Source of the DNA: Toxorhynchites rutilus septentrionalis | Taxonomy: Eukaryota > Arthropoda > Insecta > Diptera > Culicidae | Length of the DNA: 64,000 bases | Assembly (NCBI RefSeq): GCF_029784135.1 | Contig: NC_073746.1 | Coordinates: forward strand, 225,941,882 to 226,005,881 | Direction of reading: 5' to 3' | In this document: piece after piece, positions 36,884-48,272 of the stretch | Numbering within the stretch: the stretch's first letter is position 1 | Layout of the letters: each line of letters begins with the position of its first letter | Made by a program: the position numbers and the translations under genes | The notes under the pieces: model-generated | Databases searched by the model: none | Told to the model about the DNA's origin: nothing | The model's input: the letters and a program-made list of their open reading frames with translations, nothing else

Positions 36884-39800
36884 AATTTTCATGAAAATCT
36901 GAGAATCACTATATCGGTTTGGCATGGAATGGCTGAGTTATGAAAATGAAAAAGTGTTTTCTCTGTTTCGTCAAGCCACAGTGTACATAATGAAGCACTA
37001 GACTTCATTACCAGAACTTTATGTTACAACGCGATTGTTTATACTTCCTAGCTTTGTTCAACGTTAGTATGAAAAAAATTGTTTGTGAATACGTCTAACG
37101 GAATGAAACGCTCTGCCTTTTGCAAAATTCTGTCGGGCGTTAATGTCACCGATAATAGTTCTACGCCACTAGGAATGCATCGGGGAAAATGACTGCACTG
37201 GTAGCTAAAATCGCACAATTGCTGGCTTGAACTTCACCCCTCGACCTCCCAAACGATTAGCCGATCACGGGGAGTGACACCATATCTCGGTAGTTCCGTT
37301 CGTTGATGGCTCGCAATGAGGTATACGATACTGACATGAAGCCCGGCCATTGTGCTGTCGATCAATGGCGGCGTGACATTTCAGTGCCCATCTCGAGCGA
37401 GCACGGAGCGGAGCCCGCCTAGGGCTGAATGATCTTGTCGCGAACACAATGGGTGGGCGATTTCAAAGGTCGAGTTGTTTGTGCCAAATTGCACTACCCG
37501 TGTTCATAATCAACATTATCGGATTGTTCATTCGAACCCGGATAGAAACTACTATGCTGGATTGCTGGAAACTGGTATGAAATCGATATTACAATTTTAT
37601 CCAGACCACCTGTTGCCAGCATACAACGCTTGCTAGCTGTGTTCATTTATTAGTAATAGACTTGCTCTCGAAGTTTGTAACTTTAATATCCGTGCGCCAT
37701 CTTCTACAAATTCGCTATAATGTTAAATTTGCATGCATATAATTTTAAACGACGGCTTCCCCAAACCCACGCCTCACATGCCCACGGGGCTTCGCGACAG
37801 CCGAACTTTCCGAAACACGGGACTTGCAACTTCATCCAGCAATAGACATATTTACGCAAATTTAGACTCGAACAAGGCGCCGAAAGTGTGTCACTCGTTT
37901 AGCAGCTTCTAACCTGCCCGCGTTTCCCGTGTCTCTAATACATACATATTTAACGAGGATATTCGTTTCAATTTTCAATTCCCGACTGCGACTCGCGACG
38001 CAATGGTTGTGATTTCAATAAACAGTCTAAGGCGCAAAGTGTGTTTGGGTCCTTTTTCTGCTGTTCGAGGCTGTATCCAACAGCGATCCGAATGTGGCGA
38101 CATCTGCGCGTTTTGCTTATTTCGCAAGGTGAAAAAAAACATTGTTTGCTGAAGACGGTGTGAAAAGCCATTCGAGCCAAGATTGGAATTGTGTAACACA
38201 CATTCATTTCGCACAATACGATGATTTCATACTACTGGTCTGGTAACTGCTTGTCGTATTCGCCACCTCCTCTACCTTCATTTGCCCGACTCGATGTGTT
38301 TTGTCTTTACAATAGAGTCAAACGACGCCTACGTTATTATTCATTTATTTATTTATTCATGTGCAAATAAATCAGCCGTATAATATCATAAAGCAGTCAT
38401 GCACCCCCGCACGTGACTACGACTCTAATATATACACTATCATTGAAGTATGATTGACCGCATGTTATGGCGATTGGGTAAAACCTTTTGATGCCGTCCA
38501 TATTCGTGACCCGAACGATACGGGTGGATTATATCAGCAGGTGCAATCGATTGTGAAGGTAGGTATTTGGGCCCACCGTGTACAACCTGTGCCTTTGTTG
38601 GCAGGTTGGATGCGTTGTTCCTTCGCAACGAAACTGAGTTGAAAGGGATTTTCTGTGCAGGTTGTTTCGAAGCATTTCGGTTCTAACGTACTGTTTTACG
38701 TACATTAAAGCGTCTGAATCATTTTCAGTTTTATCTGCTTGAATGGCACTAACGTCACTTTTTCCGTCTCGAGATAGGTATTACTTGTGTCATTTTTGTT
38801 TTATTAGTAGTACTTAGTTGAGATTTCTTATGACCATCACCATTTTATACCAGTTATAGCACGAGCATTGTATTATCAGTTCACTCACTTTATTGGAAAA
38901 TAGTGATTTCCAAACTATATAATTCACTTCCAAGATCCTCATCGGTAGGCGAGTCTCCCCCATAACACTAAGAATTTATTAGTGTATTTTAAACTGCAGG
39001 CTTCAATTCTGCCTAATACTCGGTATTTGAAATTTCCCAAAATTACTCCGAGCACAGCTTTCTAGACAGTTACGATTTGTGTGAACCCTGAGAGAGTGTT
39101 TCATTCGGGTCAACAAAATGCCACAACCTGCGACCCCCTACCAGAGTCGGACAAGCGAAATAATTCTTTCCGGGAAGAAATTTTTCCACGCTACCTCCAT
39201 TACGGCGTGACCCGACTATACATCATTACGCACATTTCGGCGGCACAATGGTGCCATAATTCGCCGCACATTTGTACGGCCTTATTTAGAGCTGGCGTCC
39301 GACTGTGCACCTTGGTAAACTCGTAACCGAACTCACAGCACCATAATTTGTACCGGAGAAAGCTCTCGAATTTCGGAACGAACAGCCGAGCACCCATTCC
39401 GATCCCAAGCCTATAACCATCCCTTTCCAGGCCAGCATTTCTCATTTTATTCTCTGATTGGTACATATAGGGAGGCGCACAAACGCACCCGTGTAGGAGA
39501 TAAATAGCGTCATCTGTTCGCTATTGCCTCGGCGTTTGCGTTTCGACTATTGTGTTGGATGCGAGATGCGTGTGTTTAGCAACTAGAAGTGATCTGTATG
39601 TATTTGAGAGGGGGTACGTGTGTTTGTGGGCATTCGGAAGGGCGGATCAACCCTGCCGGCCGTTCGCAATTTCAGTTCAATGGAGAAATTATGAAGTTGG
39701 TCATGGTTATCCGGTTTGATTTACTTGCGCTATTGTACAACAACATCGCACACCACGATCCAGGGTTTCGCGTGTTTGCATACAGGGACGTGATCATCGT

Positions 39801-40194
39801 ACAGACTCCACAGCGCACGAGAAGCTTGTTGATAAAGGGGGGACATGGGATACCGCGCTAATCTCACGTTGCGCAACACGTTGTGTTCTAGAATGCGTTG
39901 TCGGAGATTGGGTTGATTGGTACGGATTTATCAATCTTTGTGACTTGCTGTGTAAAATCATGAGCGGTTGAATTAACTGCTGCTATATCTCAGAGTAGGT
40001 AGCCAACACGGATTTATTCAAACTTGTTGTATAACTCGATGTGACCAAAAAAAAATTCTTAATTTGTTATAAAAAATTCAAAACTTAAAAAAAAAACAAT
40101 TATACCTACAGAATTCTGGTCAAAGGTTGATGTGCAGAAAATCGTTTTAATTTTCACAAAAAAAATATTTTAAAAATTAAAATTGAAGAAAACA
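36884..40194. other. No gene; long GC-richer island
   Basis: From about 37080 to 39900 much of the sequence is GC-richer and no part repeats elsewhere in the window, unlike most of this region. Open frames of 60-90 codons exist on both strands but none resembles a known family. A donor-like AAG|GTAGGT follows an open segment at 38454-38558, without a convincing exon start. It may be regulatory or hold untranslated exons. Confidence 0.35.
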
Positions 40195-40990
40195 TGAAAA
40201 GTGTGTTTTTTACTGTAAAAGTGCCCATCTACCGATGTATGGATGACTTGTTGGAAATTATAAGGGCTATTCATATTTTTTTTTTGGGAATTAAAAAAAC
40301 ATGTTTTAGAGAATAATAGTTTTTAATTTTCAATATATTACTTTTCAATTATTATTTTTTAAATTCTTTCAATATTTATGAACGAAGACCCAAATATTTT
40401 CCTATATTTTATTCTTCAACCAACATTTTAGTTTTATTTAGTTTTAGTTTATAGTTTTTAAATTGAGATTTCATGGAAAAAAAAAATTAAAAACGCAAAA
40501 CTTTAAAAATGTTTTTACAAAAAATTATTAGACGTGCAATAGGAATTTTTTAAGTTTCAATTTAAAAAATCCTGTAAAAGTGTCCATCTTTCGATGCATG
40601 GACGACTTGTTGGAAATTATAAGGGCTATTCAAATATATTTTTTTCGAGAATTAAAAAAAATGTTTTTAAGAAAAATGAGTTTTGACTTTGCAAATATTT
40701 TTTTCAGCGAATTTAAAATTGTTTAAATTTTCCTTAAGAAAAACCTTCTTGAGGAAAATTTAAACAATTTCTTACATTTCATCCGTTGACTAGAATTTTG
40801 TAGGTATTATAGTTTTTGAGTTAGATTTTTTTTGTAAAAAAAACAAAAAAAAAATTTGGTCCTTTTCAAAAAGTAGTTTATTTTTGAAGATTGCAAGTAT
40901 GCAAAGCTGCTTAAAAGACCCATATGTTTACATCCACAACGTTTCACTGCTATCTGAGATGGTGCTGCCAACGACCAGTCGAGTTGGCAT
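40195..40990 (+). mobile_element. Two tandem arms of the GTGCCCATCTACCG MITE family
   Basis: GTAAAAGTGCCCATCTACCG at 40217 and GTAAAAGTGTCCATCTTTCG at about 40574 each lead into GACTTGTTGGAAATTATAAG and GGCTATTCA. The second is followed by TGCTTAAAAGACCCATATGT and GAGTTGGCATGAAATTC, also seen at 50600-50690. They are left-type arms in direct orientation, not a complete foldback. Confidence 0.65.
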
Positions 40991-42406
40991 GAAATTCCTC
41001 TGTCGTATGATTCACTGTATTTGACTAAAACTAACAGAATTGCACAAATTAGTTACCGTTTGGTGCTATGTAAAAATCATCCATTCTCGCTATACGAACT
41101 TTGATTTTTCGAGCCTGGCATATCCTGTAAAGATCAGATAAAACAAGTTGACACTTTTATCAAGGTAGCTTGTTATTTTATTACATTACAAAACACTACT
41201 GTCGCATTAAACGTTAGGATCTCGAACATGCGATTACCCGGCAAACAAATAAAGTAAGATCGAATTAAAATCGAATCGATTGTCGGTCAAAGGATACATT
41301 GTTTACATCTACAATGATATGAAATACGAAAACCTCGATTTTATCTACCATTACAAATTATTTCTCAATTCGGTGTAACAAACTTTGGTTTTATGATATA
41401 CCCTATCGTAAAATCGATCTATTCGAAATCATATATGCATATCAGGCTGATGTAGTTTGTGAGTTGCATGAACTTATAAATTAAATCAATATAGTACTGT
41501 GAAAAATTGTTTTACATGCTGCGGGAAATCGTTCAACAGTAGATCGTAATTGAGGTCATATTATATCATATTATGAATTTGACATATCCGCGATGTCGTA
41601 TATCCAGTGTCGACGTCTGGTGGTAATATGTTTATTCAGGGAGGCAAATAAATCGCTACCAGATCAGCAGAGCCGAAAGCAACTTTAAATTGGTAAATGT
41701 GAATGAAAATTTTTACTTCATGTTATTCGAATACTTAGCAATTACAACAGACGACCAAGAATGAAAAATCCGATTACATCTCTTTCGTGTTATATGTACG
41801 AGTCTTAACTACTCTAGAATTATATTCCAGATAGCCGTGCGAGATAGCTGTTGCTTATCATCCAAACAACCGGAGTTCGAATCCGGATCAGTTTTCCTAA
41901 CCACCACTCATTTTTAAACATGAATACTCCCTTCCACTAAAAGCCAACTGAATAATTCCTATTTCTTGAAACATAAATTTTGTTATACATCAAATGGCGG
42001 TTCGTGAGATTATAAAAAAATTATGAGCTCACGAACATTTTCCGCCATTCGTTTTTTTTTGTTTGTCTGCATTAAATCTGCAGATGCATGTGTAAGTCAT
42101 ATATTCATTCAAGCTAATTCGTGAGCAGTTGTCATGTATGTATATCACCTCCCCTATTGCATGTTTATACCAAATAGGCGCATTATATACCTCCCGAAAT
42201 CTGGAATGGAATGGAATAACATTAAACTTGACTTTTAACACTCCTGTACTCGAGCATAGGTCTGTGGGACTGAGAAATCAATAATTCGTTCATTTCTCAG
42301 AAAATATCAACACTACGGCTTTGCGATTCTCTCTAGCTTCTTTATTCGTCGTTCGTCTTCGTTTAGCGCATCGCATGTGTTGGTACAAAGGGGACGTGTG
42401 CCACTT
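40991..42406. other. No gene; contains a tRNA-like SINE patch
   Basis: AT-rich sequence with no supported coding region. See the tRNA-like feature at 41830-41905. Confidence 0.4.
41830..41905 (+). mobile_element. tRNA-derived SINE head or tRNA relic
   Basis: A perfect T-arm, CCGGA-GTTCGAA-TCCGG, is preceded about 45 bp upstream by an A-box-like TAGCCGTGCGAG. A full cloverleaf with acceptor and anticodon stems cannot be formed, so a tRNA gene is unlikely. T-rich sequence follows. Confidence 0.4.
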
Positions 42407-43636
42407 TTTTGACGTGGGACTACGTCTAACCGGAATATATGGAGGGTAAAATGAAAACCTAAACACAGAACATGCAGGAAAAAATGAAAGATTTCGAATG
42501 CTTATAGCTCGAACATTTCGTACTGGATAGGAGAGATGTTTGCATCACTTGATAGGGAATATTTCTACGCATCTATCGCAACTAACAAAATGTTGTTTTT
42601 CATTAGATAAACAATTGAATAACTGTAAAATATTAGGCGTTATCTAAACGCCCTAACTGCATCGTTTTGAATGGCCCGATTTACGGTTTCCCTAACACAG
42701 CCATCAAAACCATGCAGCCTTGGGGAAATCGGCATTGCAAATACATGAAAGTAGGGGGACTTTTGTTCTCATCGAAAAATGTTCCCTAACACAGACTTTA
42801 AAACCAAGCAGCGAAATCGGCATTGCAAACACTCGAAAGAGCCTAGAGGCGAGTGAACTGAAAAGTTTAAACCCTCTTAAAGCCAAAAAGAAGAAAAAGA
42901 AAGGGGGAGCTTTTGTTCCCACCGAAATGTGTTCCCTAATAGAGATTTCTAAACCAAGGTGTCTGGAGAAATCGGTATTTCAAATTCATACAAATTGGGG
43001 GTATTTTTGTTCCGATTGAAATGTGTTTCCCTAACACAGACTTCAAAACCGAGGTTTCTGGGGAAATCGGCTCTGCAAATAAATGCAAACTGCGAGTACT
43101 TTTGTCCTCGCTTGCCTTTGTGCAGAGTGGAATATGTCTGTCCTAATATGATCTTCTAAACTTAGGAACCTGGGAAAATCGTGCAGCCACTAGAAGCGAA
43201 TGAACTTCCCAGTTTCAAGCAAATTCGAGATTCGAGAAGTATGTACACTTTTGGGATGTAAACTTCAGAGGGAAATGTAAAATAAAATAATCGTTTGATA
43301 ATTTTTTTTTGTCTTTATTGGAAAGATTTTCAGCCTTAGGCTGGTTCATCAAACGTTTGATAATTCTTCCGTACATATATTTTGTTCTAGTCATCATACC
43401 AAACGTAAAAGGTCCGTCATTAAATTTACTTGTAACGAAGAACAATCAATCACAATAAATGAATTGACTTTACACGGCATTTGTTCATTTTTTTCACTCA
43501 CAGAGCAAATATATTGAACTCAATTGAATTTGGAAACTGTTTCATTCAATCAAGAATTTAATCAATACAAACTAATGATTGCTAAGCTAAGGTAGTTCCA
43601 CGTGAACCTTGCGGTTATATCATAGATATAACCCAC
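42407..43636 (-). mobile_element. GACGTAGGACTACGTC-terminus element, copy 5 (1.2 kb)
   Basis: Starts TTTTGACGTGGGACTACGTC and ends GGTAGTTCCACGTGAACCTT then GCGGTTATATCATAGATATAACCCAC. It shares its first ~290 bp and its A end with copy 4. The interior has about five diverged 95-bp-type units at 42660-43180, one interrupted by an unrelated ~80-bp patch. Confidence 0.7.
42660..43180 (+). repeat. Diverged 95-bp units, about five copies
   Basis: TTCCCTAACA(C/G)AG or close variants recur near 42690, 42783, 42932, 43026 and 43140, with AAATCGGCATTGCAAA-like segments between. Same unit as 18690-18975 but in opposite orientation in the window. Confidence 0.75.
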
Positions 43637-44366
43637 TCATTTTAACACTTTCGGTCTGAGACACCGACGCAAGTATAGTAGTAACTTTTTTGGACAAGTG
43701 ACTTTTTCCCTATTTTAGAATACTGTTCATTGAAATGTATAAATTAATGTTAGTGGCGTGGAACATTTATTGAATATAATGAATTTTAGTCCTTTTTGTC
43801 ACCGGATTGAACGGATTCATATATTAACTATCCGTCGTTAGATTCATACGTGCAAAAGCAAAATACAAATGTTTGACTTTCGTATAGTTATTCGCTAAAA
43901 CAATGGTCACACATATACACACTTGTGAAAGAATTGCACTTGTGGAAGAATTGTAAACAGTAAACTTTGAACTAATCAGTGGCTTATGGTTATTTTTTAC
44001 AGTTACAGTTTCGGGGATATTTTTTTATAATGAACAATATTGACAAGAAAAGAAGCAAAAGAAAAGGAAGTTGCTAAAAATCATTTTATATCATCTTTTA
44101 TGCCCCATCTAAAAAAGGCATTAATTCTCAGTTTACCAAGAATACAGAGACAAAGGATATTAGAAATATGAAAACTTAAAATTCCATAGCCTTTATCATC
44201 TGGTAACTATCTTGAAGGTCTTTATATATTCTTCTTTTCGAAAAAAGACCCGAAAAACACGCTACAAATGCGTGAAATGTAAGAAACATGTTTGTCTCAT
44301 GTTTGTCGGTCTGTGACGCCTTGCGCAAGTATACGTGTTATGATTTTGCACGCGAGTACAGGAGGG
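43637..44366. other. No gene recognised
   Basis: AT-rich. No supported feature. Confidence 0.4.
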
Positions 44367-44370
44367 TTAA

Positions 44371-44490
44371 CCCCTTCCCGTATTATTTAATACGTCACAC
44401 ATCAAGTGATTTCACTAGACTGCTGAGCGTTCTAGCACCCTATGTCATTCAAGTACCCACGAGTGAGACTCGATGTTGTACGGGAAAGGG
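44371..44490. mobile_element. piggyBac-like MITE, 120 bp
   Basis: TTAA flanks both sides (44367-44370 and 44491-44494). The ends are CCCCTTCCCGTA and, in reverse, CCCTTTCCCGTA. A TTAA target duplication and C-rich ends starting CCC are characteristic of piggyBac-mobilised elements. No coding capacity. Confidence 0.7.
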
Positions 44491-45225
44491 TTAATACACT
44501 AACACTTGTTTTGATCGATACGATAGAATTCTCTCCACTGCAGAAAAATTAAGAAATCTGCTTGATTATTTACTAAATTCTATGAACGCATAGTTCTTCC
44601 AGCAGACAGTTCATGAATTGTCAGGGAGTTGAAATCGATATACAATACCTCGAATTACGCTTATTCGAATTACGTATTTGAATAAAACAAACGGCGGATC
44701 CTTCGTTTGAAGGGAGCCACAGTCTCAAGAATTGGGATTCTCATGAGCTTTGGTACGGTCTTGAAATTTACCTACAGTGACTCAAAACCGTAATCGTACT
44801 CCACCATGCAGATCTATTTTCCTTTCTTTTGAAAGTCGAAAACGAGCTTTCGGAACATTCTATTTAGATAAAGTCATAGTATCATATTAGAGTTACAAGG
44901 TTTTCTATCTGTTTTCAGAATAATGGTTTTTATTTCTCTACAAATAGCGAATGTATGTGCTAATGAATGAAAACTAACTCAAACTCATAATCGTACGCTG
45001 GTTGAAATACCTATTCGATTTCGAAGGTGTTGGCCTATTTCCGAATTTTATCATTAGTATGGTATCCCTTGTTCATTGCAACTATCTTTAGCTGTTGTTA
45101 GCCTTATCTACGAGTTTTTTGGAGTATTCAGGAGGAATATTTATCAATTTTTTCATTAAGTGGTTTTTAAAATCGTTATTTTTAGAAACTTCATGGTTTT
45201 TGAATTTCCTACACAGATAGCTTCC

Positions 45226-45600
45226 TTAGTTTTTTACTGGGATTGATGTCGGAAGATTGTGGAGGAATATCAATAACTTTTGAGCAATTGTAATGTAACC
45301 ACGTACGAACTTTCTATGTCTTGAGTCTTGAGCTCTTGTCCTGGCAAAATATAAATCCTCGGTTCCTTCACATTTTGTTGATACTTTGCCGCATAGTAAA
45401 GTAAAATTCAGGATATTCAAGTAAACATTCTGATCCATTACACCATCGATAAAAACCAAATTGAGCAAACAAAAAGTTTGCAATGTACCAAAGAAGGGCA
45501 ACTTGAATGCCCGAACACAGAGGGACAACCCGTTTCTCAGCAAAAACAAAATCAGTAACTCCAATTTGATTATTCCAAACACCATGGAACACATCAATGT
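45226..45600 (-). pseudogene. Tc1-like transposase fragment, left arm
   Basis: Fragments in different frames: VMFHGVWNNQIGVTDFVFAE, LVFIDGVMDQNVYLNIL, FCQDKSSRLKT-stop-KVRTW, LHYNCSKVIDIPPQSSDINP. Family logic places catalytic Asp residues in FIDG and CQDK. The PIE-type Glu after NP is now Ser-Lys. Frameshifts and stops make it non-functional. Confidence 0.75.
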
Positions 45601-45764
45601 CTTACTGGTAAGATGTTATTTTCGTAAATGGGTCCTTATTTGATATTTTTGGCCCCGATTGTTATCGTTTCGTATAGAGGAAGCCTACGAGGAATTAATC
45701 GTAAAAACCCTGAAAGTAACGTTAAAATATGAAGGTGGTTAGGGGATGGTATGAGGGTGCATGT

Positions 45765-46030
45765 ATGGGCAATTTGGTTTCCATCGATGGGGTATTGGAC
45801 CAGAATGTTTACTTGAACATCCTGAAGAAAAATATGAGGTCAATTGTCAACAAAATGAGATAGAATCAAGGATTCAAGTTTTGCCAAGACAATGACCCAG
45901 AGCTAAAGACATATGAAGTTCGCACATGGTTACATTACAATTACCCAAAAGTTATTGTTATTCCTCCACAAAATTCCGAGTTCAATCCCAGTTAAAAACT
46001 ATGGAAGCTATCTGTGTAGGAAATTTAGAA
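45765..46030 (+). pseudogene. Tc1-like transposase fragment, right arm
   Basis: Encodes NLVSIDGVLDQNVYLNILKK, then after a stop FKFCQDNDPELKTYEVRTWL, HYNYPKVIVIPPQNSEFNPS and a stop where the catalytic Glu region should follow. It is the inverted counterpart of 45226-45600. The N-terminal DNA-binding region is absent from both arms. Confidence 0.75.
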
Positions 46031-46769
46031 ATCATTAAATTTCTAAAAATAACGATTTAAAAAACCACTTCATGAAAAAATCGATAATATTTATCATCCG
46101 AATATACCAAAAAACTCATAGATAAGGCCAAAGGCAGCTAAAGATAGTTGCAATGAACAAGGGATACCATACTAATGATGGAATTCGAGAATTAACCAAC
46201 GCCTTCGAAATCGGGTAGGGATTTCAACCAGCGTAGGATTATGAGTTTGAGTCAATTTTCTTTCATTAGCACATACATTCGCCATTTGTAGAGAGAGATA
46301 AAAACCATTATTCTGAAAACAGATAGCAAACCTTTTAACTCTCATATGATACTATGACTTTATCTAAATAGAATGTTCCGAAAGCTTGTTTTCGACTTTC
46401 AAAGAAAAGGGAAAAGCGATCTGCATGGTGGAGTACGATTACGGGTTTGAGTCACTGTATGTGGGAAATTAAAAGAAACTTTGGAAAACTTCTAAACACT
46501 TCAAAATTTATTTTCGATGCTTCACTTTCAAAAATTGGATATGGAATGAAATTAACATAGGAACGGAACACTTCGTATGTTTTTCGATGGATGTGTCACA
46601 ACATATACCATATGCTGCTGTATATAGTATTGTTATGCACAGAGATGCCAACCAAATTTTTGAAAAAACTGGAAAAATTGAAAAAAATGGAAAAAGTTGG
46701 AAAAAAATTGAAAAAATATATATAGAAAAATATGTTCCACAATGACATTGTTGTTAGTACAATTGAATT

Positions 46770-47157
46770 TCGCGTTTGCGGAATTAAGATTCATGTTCCG
46801 TTAGTGTGAACCGGTAATGATTCTCAGGTGGATAATACAATTTATGAATGAAAATTTACTTTTCTGTATCAAACATGTATTCCATGTAACGGAGAAACAT
46901 GTTATTTGCAAATGAATCAAGAATCTTGAGCGAAAATTGTGTCTGAAAATAAATTTATATTATAATGGCGAGTTTTGGTAGATGTAATTTATAGTAAATG
47001 GAAATTGTGAAGAGTCAAATGGAGTTTGTGATGATCGATCAATGGAGATTGAACCTACGAACGTTCGCTCGGTAAGAAAACGAGGATGTTCGAAAGAATT
47101 CATATCAAACAAACAATTTTTGGTGGGACGAAGTTGACCGGGTCAGCTAGTTTACAA
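46770..47157 (-). mobile_element. TAGCTGACCC-family repeat, inverted copy
   Basis: On the minus strand it starts near 47157 with CTAGCTGACCCGGTCAACTT, then CGTCCCACC, AACATGTTTCTCCGTTACAT and ATGTTTGATACAGAAAAG, matching the head of 7484-7800 in order. It ends near AACGGAACATGAA and lacks the tandem units and ACAG/TA tail. Confidence 0.7.
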
Positions 47158-47224
47158 TAAAAAATTTGAATATACATAGGTGACAGTGTCAGTGTGTAGC
47201 ATTGGTACTTACGTTTTAACTCCA

Positions 47225-47507
47225 CCGGAGCGGAATTTTCATTCTGAATTTGTTGTTTCGTAATGATATTCATTCTGAGGCCAATGTAATGGGTGCGAAA
47301 TCCTCACCTAACGAGGATATGGAACCGAGGCAGCCTCAAGCCGCTGATGTGACGCAATTCGGATTGGTCGTCGACCCACCATCGGAAGCGGGGGCCTCTC
47401 GCAAGCAAACCTGTTTTCCAAAGATTGCCCGGTTAGTTTTCATTAATTTTTGCTTTGAATTATATAATTTTTAGTGCAAATCAGAAACTAACCGGGAAAA
47501 CGGCATA
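47225..47507 (+). repeat. Dispersed copy of the 2-kb foldback core
   Basis: Similar in order and sequence to 2780-2995: CTGAGGCCAATGTAATGGG, GACGCAATTCGGATTGG, CTCGCAAGCAAACCTGT, GATTGCCCGGTTAGTTTTC. It ends with a short inverted piece (AAACTAACCGGGAAAAC), so it spans the inner end of one arm and the start of the other. The 74-codon open frame across it is not conserved in the other copy. Confidence 0.65.
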
Positions 47508-48272
47508 TTCTGAGAATGTCTGAAGCAGAAGATTTTGCACGTCCATTAAGTACGGTCTGACGGTCTGCCGCAGCTAAGGTAGTACTTATTGTGCTGTTTT
47601 TTTTCTTTAACGCTAAACAAGTTTGGTACACGATGCTTAACTAGGGATAATATTGATGTATTAAGATTATGCCTCGCCTCTACGTTGATTGTTGATTGAT
47701 TGTTCGTTCAAATAATGTTTGTCATTCTGAATTGTTCAATAGCTCGTTTAAAAAAAAAGTCTTCCTTGAAGTTAAAGATGCATAGAAGTATTTCCAATTG
47801 ATCGATACAATCATTTCTGTGGTCTATTGAGAAATGCAAGCAAATCTGTTTTTTGTAGGCTCTTTCATTGTGCGATTTTTTTTGTGTGTATATAAAAAAG
47901 AAATATTTGATAAAACTACCGACCATTTGTTTTTTTCTTAATCTTTGATACATATCCCATCGCATAACATAGGTGCTGTGTCAGCTAATAATGTCGTTGC
48001 CTTATTCTGTTTGTTTTAAAATGTAAATAGGATTTTATTTTGATTTTTGGGAAGGGAGCAAAGATCTGATTTTATAATCTGCGCAAGTGAGTAGGCGACT
48101 TATTGAAATAAAAATAAAAAAACAAAAATATAACGTATGTTTGAATTTTTAAATCCTATAAAAATTGACGTTTTCACAGTACTGGGCAATTACGATAAGA
48201 TTTATTTCAAAGTTCATCAATTTGATCATCAAAAAAGAGGTCATATGAAACAGAATAATGGCTCTTCGTGTA
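47508..48272. other. No gene recognised
   Basis: AT-rich. No supported feature. Confidence 0.4.

Larger units (their letters stand above)
44775..46457. mobile_element. Tc1-like element rearranged as head-to-head inverted copies
   Basis: TA flanks both ends (44773-44774 and 46458-46459). The ends are CAGTGACTCAAAACCGTAAT and, in reverse, CAGTGACTCAAACCCGTAAT. The left ~700 bp and right ~700 bp are inverted copies. Each arm has an outer repeat (GTAATCGTACTCCACC) and, about 200 bp further in, a second diverged one (CTCATAATCGTACGCTGG), i.e. the two-direct-repeats-per-terminus layout known from some Tc1 elements. Both arms encode the C-terminal half of the transposase, pointing outward. Confidence 0.8.

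Noticed and set aside
38454..38558. Possible exon ending AAG|GTAGGT
   Set aside because: A stop codon lies directly upstream in the same frame and there is no convincing acceptor.
45226..45597. Single continuous 123-codon protein
   Set aside because: The frame mixes in-frame and out-of-frame parts of a decayed Tc1 transposase; it is annotated as a pseudogene instead.
47250..47474. 74-codon frame in the foldback-core copy
   Set aside because: Not open in the related copy at 2855-2995; indels break it.
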